Shown piece after piece: positions 56,954-64,000 of a DNA stretch of 64,000 bases; the stretch's first letter is position 1; every line of letters begins with the position of its first letter. The notes under the pieces were generated by a model, which was not told where the DNA came from, searched no databases, and was given only the letters and a program-made list of their open reading frames with translations. The stretch spans positions 59,199 through 123,198 of the forward strand of contig JBBHKE010001177.1 of assembly GCA_037447655.1 (NCBI GenBank), given 5' to 3'. The position numbers and the translations under genes are program-made. The stretch is from Zygnema cylindricum. Taxonomy: Eukaryota > Streptophyta > Zygnematophyceae > Zygnematales > Zygnemataceae.

Positions 56954-58844
56954 TCCTCTCCCCCCCTCTCTCTCTCTCCCTCCCCACCTCCCCTCCCTCA
57001 CCCTCGCTCCCTCTCCCTCCCTCTCCCTCTACACAGCCCACCTCTGGCGCCCAATCCCGCGCCGCCTCTCCCTCTGCCTCCGGAACCAGCACTCCCAGAT
57101 TCGCTAATCTCCAACTAAATGTCTCTACCCCCAACCCCTTTCGCCGCGATTCTCTCCCTCCCACCCCCACCAAACAAACCGCGGAGGCTTCCTCTCTCTC
57201 CGGAGGAAACAGTAACGGAAACGGAGTCTCCGTTGTAGCAAACGGAGTGGGAGGAGGAGGAGGGGGAGGAGGAGCGCAGTCTCTCCCTCCAAATCCTCAA
57301 AAATCGTCGACAGTTCCCGGGAATGCACCGATTAAGAGGAGAGGTTCCGAGGGAAATATGGCGAAGGGGAATATTTCGACAAGTGTCGACAAATTGATGA
57401 ATCCTAGTCATAAAAATCGACCCGATGTGGCACCTTATCGAGTATTATTGAGTAACGTTCGTCAAAAGGTTCGTTTTTTGTGAAATGTTTTTTGAAAATT
57501 TGGTTTAAATGTGGTTTTATTTAAACATCTTGGTTCTACTTTATTGATTCGCGAAAGGATAATGAAGTGTCGTTTCATTCAAGTTCAAAATCAAAATCAA
57601 ATTTAATTTCAAAATCAAATTCAAAATCAAATTCACACTCACCTTGACACATTCTCCCTCGCATCCAATACAAATGAAACATCGATATCATATCAAACTA
57701 ATTTCAAGTTCAATCAATAGTCATTATCATCAATTCAAGTGCAATACTGAATCTTCCTCCTCCTCTTTCCTCTCCCTTCTTCTCCCTTCCTCTCCCTCTC
57801 CCTTCCTCTCCCTACCTCTCCTCCCTCCCTCTCCCTCTCCCTCTCCCTTCCTCTCCCTCTCCCTTCCTCTCCTTTCCTCTCCCTCTCCCCTCCTCTCCCT
57901 CTCCCTTCAGCTCGTGGCCACCCGTCGCCGCATGGAAGAATTGTTGGACGGCTCCGGTTTAACGGATTACGAAACGGATGAGTTTTACGAAACGGCGGAA
58001 CAGCTTATGGAACCTCTCCTTCTCTGTTACCGCTCTCTCGTCTCTTCTGGTTCGGCCTCTATTGCTGACGGGAGACTTACAGATCTCATTCGACGACTTT
58101 CGACTTTTGGACTCACTTTAATGAAACTTGACTTACGACAGGTATTTTTTTTTGGGCTACTTTTTTTGTTTTCCTTTTTTTTTTATTTTTAAAGGAATGG
58201 GAAGAGGTTTTTTTACACAGTATTTGGGTTTTTTTGCAGTTTAGATTTTTTGCTGGTTCAGAAGATTGCCGAAAGGAAAGATAGTGAGGTAAATTCAGGG
58301 AGGGAGGGAGGAAGAGAGGGAGGGAGGGATCTAGTCAATTTTTCAGTAGGAGAAATGGGTTTTCTCTCTGTTTGTTGGCTGAAATTTTTTAATGTCAAAT
58401 CAGCATGAAATAATCTGAAAATACTTTATATTTGTTTTTGCGGGTTTCTTGTATGAGTTTTAAATGTTTTTTTACCATTGGTGTTGAAATTTTTTCATCA
58501 AAACGAGTTAGAAAATATTTTCTCAAACCGGGTTTGATATTTTTTTGGAAGTAAATATTTTTTTGTTCTTTTGCAGGAAAGTGAACGCCATGTTGAAACC
58601 TTAGATGCTGTGACGTCATATTTGGGTTTAGGATCCTACAGCAAATGGGAAGAAGAAAAAAAAATTAGTTTTTTGGTTACCGAACTTTCGGGGAAAAGGC
58701 CTTTAATTCCTCCGGGAATTGATGTGGTTCCCGCGGTAAAGGAGGTTTTAAACACATTTAAAGTGGCCGCAGAATTGGGGGGAACTTCTCTCGGAGCTTA
58801 TGTTATATCTATGGCTTCTTCGGTAAGAAGTTTTTTTTTTTTTC

Positions 58845-58879
<35 letters not shown>

Positions 58880-61800
58880 CCTTTTTTTTTTTTTTTTTTG
58901 GTTTGATTTGCTTTGGTGCTTGCTCTCTCTATCGCTCGAGATCGTTCTCTCTTGATCGATCCTTGTCCCTCTCTCTCTCTCTCTATTCTTTTCTCTCCTT
59001 CTCTTCTTCTCCTCCTCTTCTTCTCTTCTTCTCTTCTTCTCTTCTTCTCTTCTTCTCTTCTTCTCTTCTTCTCTTCTTCTCTCTCTCAACCTTTTTTTTT
59101 GGCTTCTTCGGTAAGACCTGTTTTTCTCTTTCTTTAGTTTGGTTTGGTTTGGTTTGGGTAGGATTGGTTTGGTTTGGTTTGAGTTCTTTCTCTCTCTCTG
59201 TCTCCCCATCCCTCTTTATTGATCCTTCTCTCTTTTTCTCTCTGGATCCTTCTGTTTCTGTCTTTTCTCGATCCTTCGCTCTTGCTTTCGCTCTTGCTTT
59301 CTCTCTCACACACTTTAACTCTCCCTTTCCCTCCCTCCCACCGTTTCCCACTCCTCTCTTCCCTCTTCTTTCCTCTCCTTCCCACTCTCTTCTCTCTCTC
59401 TCCCCTTCCCTATTTTTTCCAGGCATCGGATGTTTTGGCAGTAGAGCTTCTTCAACGTGAGGCAAAACTTATGGTTTCTGGAGACAGTGGAAGACCGATG
59501 ACTGTTTCCCAGTAAGTAATTTTATCTTTTTGTGTTTAAAATTACCTCATAATTTCATTTATCTGTTACTTTGACATCATTTTATATTATTTTGATAATC
59601 CCTTCTAAGTTAGGTCACTGAAATCCACATTGTCTTGTGTTATTTTTTCAATGAGATGATGACGATGCGATATTGATATGTTATCAATTGATTTAGTGGG
59701 CTCCTGGATAAGAAAAAGTGAGAAATTTTAAGAAATTGCCGAAACCTGAGATAGAAAATTATGGAAAATTGTGCCATGTGGCAGGTTGCGAGTGGTTCCT
59801 TTGTTTGAAACAGTGAAAGATCTTCGGGCAGCCGGAAAAGTTATGCGACAATTATTGGCCATTGATTGGTATCGTCTCCGTTTGCAAACAAATCACGGAG
59901 GTCAACAAGAGGTTAGAGTTTTTTTTACATGTATCTCCCAGCCTTTGTTCTACCGAAGTGAAATTTTGTCTCATATGCAATTGATGAATTTCGGATAGAA
60001 AAATCTTGTGGAAGAAATTTCCTTGGTAACAGACCAAATAACCATTAACTGTTGTCGAACGGAAACAAGAAAATGAGCAAACCGAACAGCGGAAACATTT
60101 TAACAAAGTTTAACAATGGTTAACAATCGGAAAGGTAGAGAAGGGCTAAAATTGTCTAGCAATGTTGTCAATGTTTAACAATGAACAATTGGTAAAAATG
60201 GTTAATGATGCTTAACAATGTGTGACAAAATAGTAAAACAGTAAATAGTGAAATTGGTTACAATGTCTAAAACTCTCAACAATGTTCAGCAATGTCTGAA
60301 AATGTTTTTAAATGTCTAAGAATTATTATTAATTATATCGATACAATGTTCAACAATCTTCAACAATGTTGCACAATGTCTAAAATGTTTACAACAATGT
60401 TCAACAATTGTTAAAAGTATTGAGATTTTCAGTTTCTCGAGGGACAATTTCCAGGTAATGTTGGGATATTCCGACTCCGGAAAAGATGCCGGTCGATTTA
60501 CAGCCGCATGGGAGCTCTATAAGGCTCAAGAAGACATTGTTGCAGCTTGTCGGGACTTCGGTATTAAAGTCACACTATTTCATGGGAGAGGAGGGAGTGT
60601 GGGGAGAGGAGGAGGACCCATGTATCTGGCAATTCAGAGCCAGCCACCTGGCTCTGTTCAGGGATCGATTCGTGTCACAGAACAGGGAGAGATGGTACAG
60701 GCAAAGTTTGGAATGCCACAGGTAAGAAAAAAATTGATGTTTATTTACCAATATTGTTTTTATTGGCTTTTATTGTTTTTATTGTTGTTCTTGTTATTGT
60801 TTCTGCTCGATTTTTTTCGATCTCTGGAGTACAATCTCTTGAAGAGTAGTGCTTTTGAAAGGGAGTACTGACGCCTTTTCAGACTTTCGATTTTTGAAAC
60901 GCCACAGATTCTTTCTTTTTTTGGGGTGGCGGTGGGAGAGATTTTTTGGATGTTTTGGATATTGCGTCAGAGTTGGTAGAACTAGTTCTTTGAAACATTG
61001 TTCAAAAAAAATTGTTCAAAAATTTTGTAAAAAAAAAAAAAAAAAAAAAACTGTGTTATAAACTTAGTCGGAAAAGCAAATTAATTTTTTTATCCACGGC
61101 GTTCTTCAAAACTTTATTTCAACGCTCATCAAAGAGTTCTTCTAGAACTTTATTCAGAAGCTTTATTCAAAAACTGTGGAAAAGTTTTGTTGGAAAACCT
61201 TTAAAAACTTTCCTGACTTTCTTAAAAGTTTACACAAAAACGGTCTTCAAAACCATCTCGGTCTACTTTCTTAAACTTTCTTCAAAAACTTTTTGACCTC
61301 AAAACTTTCCTGAAAACCCGAAAATACCCTTCAAAAACGTTCTTCGAAAACAATCCTCAAAACCATTCCTCAGAAACGTCTCTCAAAATCATTCCTCAAA
61401 ACCTTCAATCTTCAAACCTACATCCACAAGAAACTTCCTCGAAAAACCTTTCTCCGAAACTTATCGCAAAAATGGATTTCTGGGAAATTGACTTACAAGA
61501 CTTCCGTCCCAAATTTTCTTTTGGAATTCGCCGCCAAATTTTGTGCATTTTTCTTTTTTGTCAGGTAGCAGTACGACAGCTGGAGATCTATACGACAGCT
61601 GTCCTTCTGGCGACTTTACGTCCTCCGGACGCACCACGTCTCGCCAGCTGGCCGGGATTCATGGAGGAGATAAGCGAAGCTTCGACAAAAGCCTATCGCA
61701 GTGTAGTTTACGACAACGACCAATTTCTCGCAGTAAGATTACTCTCCCTCTACCTCTCTTCCTTCTTTACCTCTTTATCGCTTTTGCCCATTTTCGTTCA

Positions 61801-63679
61801 CCTGTTTGTTCCTTTTTTTTCTTTTTCCCTTTCTTTTTTTCTTCTTTCTTATTCTTGACATCTTCTTTCTTCCCTGTTTTTTTTTTCTTTTTGTTAGTAT
61901 TTCCACGAGGCGACTCCCGAAGCCGAATTGGGAAATTTGAATATCGGAAGTCGACCCGCGAGAAGGAAAAAGACGGGAGGAGTTACGCAACTTCGAGCGA
62001 TCCCATGGATTTTCGCTTGGACACAAACAAGGTGAGTTTTTCTATAAAAATAAGTGATATTACTTTCAGTCTTTTCTGTTTTAGAGTACTCTTTCTTTCT
62101 GTTTTTCCTGTTTTGTCATCTTTCTTTTTTTTTGTGTTTTTTTTGGGTATCTCTTAATTAAAAGTTTCTGATTGTGTTTTCTGAAAATGGAGATAAAAGG
62201 AGAAGGCAAGGAGAGTGGGAGAGAAGAGGGGGAGAGAAGAAGAGTGAGTGGAAGGAAGAGTGAGAGAGGGAATAGAATAAGAAGGGAGGGAGTGAGGGCG
62301 GGTGTGAAGGAGTAAGCGGGTGAGGATGAGGGGGAGAGGGAGAGAGGAAAATGAGGGCGAGCCAGGACGAGACTCTATTTCTTAACTATCTAGAGAGAAA
62401 GAGAGAGAGGGGAGAGAGAGAGGGAGGCAGGTGACTCTACTTCCTTACTAATCCTCTAAATCCGTACAGATTTGTCCTTCCTGCGTGGTTGGGAGTGGGA
62501 GCCGGTCTCGAAGCCGCTTTTAAAAAAGGGCACAAAGAGGAGCTCCGGGCCATGTACCAAGAATGGCCCTTTTTTCAATCGACTCTCGATCTCATCGAAA
62601 TGATTGTCGCGAAATCGGATCTCCCGATTGCCCAACATTATGATGACGTTCTCGTGGCACCGGAAAGGAGAGCGATGGGAGTCGATTTGAGAAACGCCTT
62701 TCAACAAACTGTGGAAGCGATTCGCGAGGTGGATCTTTTTGGTTTTTTCGTCTGTCAAGATCTCGGTCCTTCGATCTCTCTCTCTCTCTCTCTTGATCTC
62801 TCGTTCGTTCACTCTCTCTCTTGATCGATCGTTCTTTCTCTCTCTCTATGTTATTCACTGGTTTAACAAACTGTCGCAGATAGTACCTTCATATCCTCCA
62901 TTTGAAAATATTAGAACCAAAAGACAATATTCACAATAATAGCAGTATTACAACAGTATTATAACCCTAAGTAAGTATGTGTCTTTTCAGAAAGTCGATT
63001 CTGTTCTGTGTAGTGTTATGTTTTCTATATATGATTCTAGTTCAAATGAACATTTATGATACAGGTAGGAAACAAACATCTAAAATAAAAGAACTGAAAG
63101 AATATTGTTAACACATAAAAAGGCGTGACGTGACAGGTGAGTGGACATCAAAAGCTTTCAGAAAATAACAAAACTTTGCAACGACTTATTGGAAGTCGAC
63201 TCCCGTATCTCAACCCACTCAACATGCTTCAGGTGAGTCAACCTTAAAATACCTTAAAAAAATACCTTTAAAACATGCAAAATTAAATTATTATTACTTA
63301 TTTCTCTTGCAAAATTAACTTTCTTCCGCATTTCACAGACAATGTTTTCTTAAGTTGAAATTTTTAACACTAAGATGCATTCTGGGATTTCGTCTCCTTC
63401 TCGTAACATCAATGCTTTACTTATTTGGGTAATTGCAATTTATGTTTAAGTGTATCGATGAATTCGTAGTGAGAAAATATTTATAACCTTATATTTTGTT
63501 TGTTTTTAGCTGTTTAAGTTTTTGTTTGTTGGTTTGAAAATGGAATTTAACTTTGTTCTTGTCATTTTTAGGTCGAGGTTCTTCGTCGACTTCGACAAGA
63601 TGAAAATAATTTACGACTGAGAGACGCTTTACTTATTACAATAAATGGAATTGCAGCCGGAATGAGAAACACGGGATAA
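52265..63679 (+). CDS. PPC4: bacterial-type phosphoenolpyruvate carboxylase (BTPC, PPC4-like), 20 exons, 1116 aa
   Basis: The enzyme makes oxaloacetate and phosphate from PEP and bicarbonate. In vascular plants BTPC binds plant-type PEPC in a cytosolic hetero-octamer that resists malate inhibition. The catalytic motif [10 protein letters not shown] has its His at residue 154. GGDRDGNP is at 266-273, [11 protein letters not shown] at 777-787, [14 protein letters not shown] at 815-828, and the end is RNTG (1113-1116). Plant-type PEPC ends in QNTG and has an N-terminal phospho-serine motif, which is absent here. Residues about 326-525 are low in complexity (Ser/Pro/Gly, poly-Gly), as expected for the disordered BTPC region that is phosphorylated in castor bean. 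The start [10 protein letters not shown] matches the family and lies in a CCACCATGA context. Exons 1 and 9 are GC-rich and the others AT-rich. I see no frame break. 'Bacterial-type' is the family name, not recent transfer. Confidence 0.95.
52811..52881 (+). repeat. CT microsatellite in intron 2
   Basis: A run of CT units over about 70 bases, just after exon 2. Similar CT, T and CTT runs occur in introns 6, 7, 9, 10, 12 and 18. Confidence 0.9.
55703..56154 (+). repeat. three decayed copies of the exon 8 start inside intron 7
   Basis: GTGACGAGAGATGTGTGTTA, the start of exon 8 at 56155, recurs as diverged copies at 55703, 55886 and 56025. The following CTCGCCCG..GATT part and the AT-rich spacer before it are also copied. 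Spacings are 183, 139 and 130 bases. Only the fourth copy follows a CAG acceptor and continues as exon 8. Confidence 0.8.
58975..59182 (+). repeat. CT/CTTCT microsatellites, duplicated donor and GGTTT run in intron 12
   Basis: TCTTC repeats (about 58990-59090) are followed at 59101-59116 by GGCTTCTTCGGTAAGA, an exact copy of the exon 12/intron 12 donor at 58814-58829. A GGTTT tandem comes next (about 59139-59182). Confidence 0.8.
60090..60430 (+). repeat. diverged AACAATGTT repeats in intron 14
   Basis: The motif TTAACAATGTT or TTCAACAATGT recurs many times over about 330 bases with no fixed period. It is likely a decayed simple repeat. Confidence 0.6.
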
Positions 63680-63699
63680 AATAAACAGAATTAAATAAA
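63680..63699 (+). terminator. poly(A) signals of the BTPC gene
   Basis: AATAAA occurs at 63680-63685 and 63694-63699, directly after the stop codon. Plant signals usually lie further into the 3' UTR, so usage is uncertain. Confidence 0.4.
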
Positions 63700-64000
63700 A
63701 TTATAGCAACTTTTCATTTTTTTTTAAGTTTATCTTATTTGGTTCAATCAAAAAACTGGCGCGAGGAAAAAGTCTTTTTACAAAATTTTGACCAAGTTTT
63801 GGAGAGAGGAAAAAGTTGGTGAGCAATTTTCTCCGTTTGAGAGTTTTGAAAAAAAAAAAAACGGGGATTCCAATTAGTAAAGAAAGGGTATTTATTGCAC
63901 ACCTAATGTTATTTTTTGTGTGGATAGTAAGGGTATTTTAGGTTGGGTATTTGATTTGAGTAGTTTCTTTCGGCAAATTGTATTTTTTTTGTAGCTGCAT
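63700..64000. other. 3' flank of the BTPC gene
   Basis: AT-rich 3' UTR or intergenic sequence. No further gene begins before the window ends. Confidence 0.5.

Larger units (their letters stand above)
52265..63679 (+). other. PPC4: exon map of the BTPC gene
   Basis: Exons: 52265-52584, 52664-52778, 53089-53166, 53459-53527, 54067-54145, 54412-54488, 54755-54850, 56155-56296, 56428-56645, 57037-57468, 57911-58141, 58577-58822, 59423-59511, 59785-59911, 60455-60721, 61565-61732, 61898-62031, 62470-62728, 63137-63232, 63572-63679. The total is 3351 bases, in frame. All introns are GT..AG. The first junction is the least certain: the donor may be at 52579 or 52584. The region around residues 105-115 is variable in the family. 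Confidence 0.85.

Noticed and set aside
58748-59465. Lys/Arg/Glu-rich minus-strand frames in intron 12
   Set aside because: They are translations of poly-T and CTT microsatellites within an intron of a well-supported gene.
52265-63679. Recent horizontal transfer of a bacterial PEPC
   Set aside because: The gene has 19 introns, and its N-terminus and RNTG end are those of the plant and algal BTPC family. The family name is historical.

Overview
The window looks like nuclear DNA of a green-lineage eukaryote, probably a streptophyte. It holds one intron-rich gene with canonical GT..AG introns, several Ty1/copia retrotransposons with plant-like polyproteins, non-autonomous DNA elements and long stretches of simple repeat. 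Nothing is organised like a prokaryote. I cannot name the species.

Layout. (1) Positions 1-18867 are a nest of copia elements. Two related LTR families occur, called here LTR-A (about 1.05 kb) and LTR-B (about 1.0 kb). A host element E0 (B type) is interrupted by a reversed solo LTR (2172-3511) and by a second B element, E1 (4360-16286, target duplication ACAGT). E1 is itself interrupted by an A element, E2 (7152-13639, target duplication TCTAC). (2) 18868-20763 is AT-rich and unassigned. (3) 20764-25897 is E3, an A element on the minus strand with an unbroken 1405-codon gag-pol frame but a truncated 3' end. (4) 25898-32136 is E4, a decayed B element inserted in a fold-back DNA element. (5) 32732-37441 is E5, a decayed copia of a different lineage. 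(6) 38.8-41.7 kb is a second fold-back copy carrying three smaller inverted-repeat elements. (7) 41.7-52.2 kb is repeat-rich, with tandem arrays, a 1 kb purine tract and two possible isolated exons. (8) 52265-63679 is a 20-exon gene for bacterial-type phosphoenolpyruvate carboxylase (BTPC, PPC4-like), the only convincing cellular gene.

How the parts work. The A and B elements share an unusual start. The LTR ends in CA inside the first codons of gag, and the next 15 bases are complementary to the anticodon arm of plant initiator tRNA-Met. This is the internal 'half-tRNA' priming known from Drosophila copia. The primer binding site is therefore translated, and the base triplet opposite the tRNA anticodon is an in-frame ATG of gag. 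Only E3 has an intact frame. The BTPC reconstruction is in frame across all 20 exons and gives 1116 residues. It keeps the catalytic motifs and ends in RNTG rather than the QNTG of plant-type PEPC. Its intron 7 holds three decayed copies of the start of exon 8.
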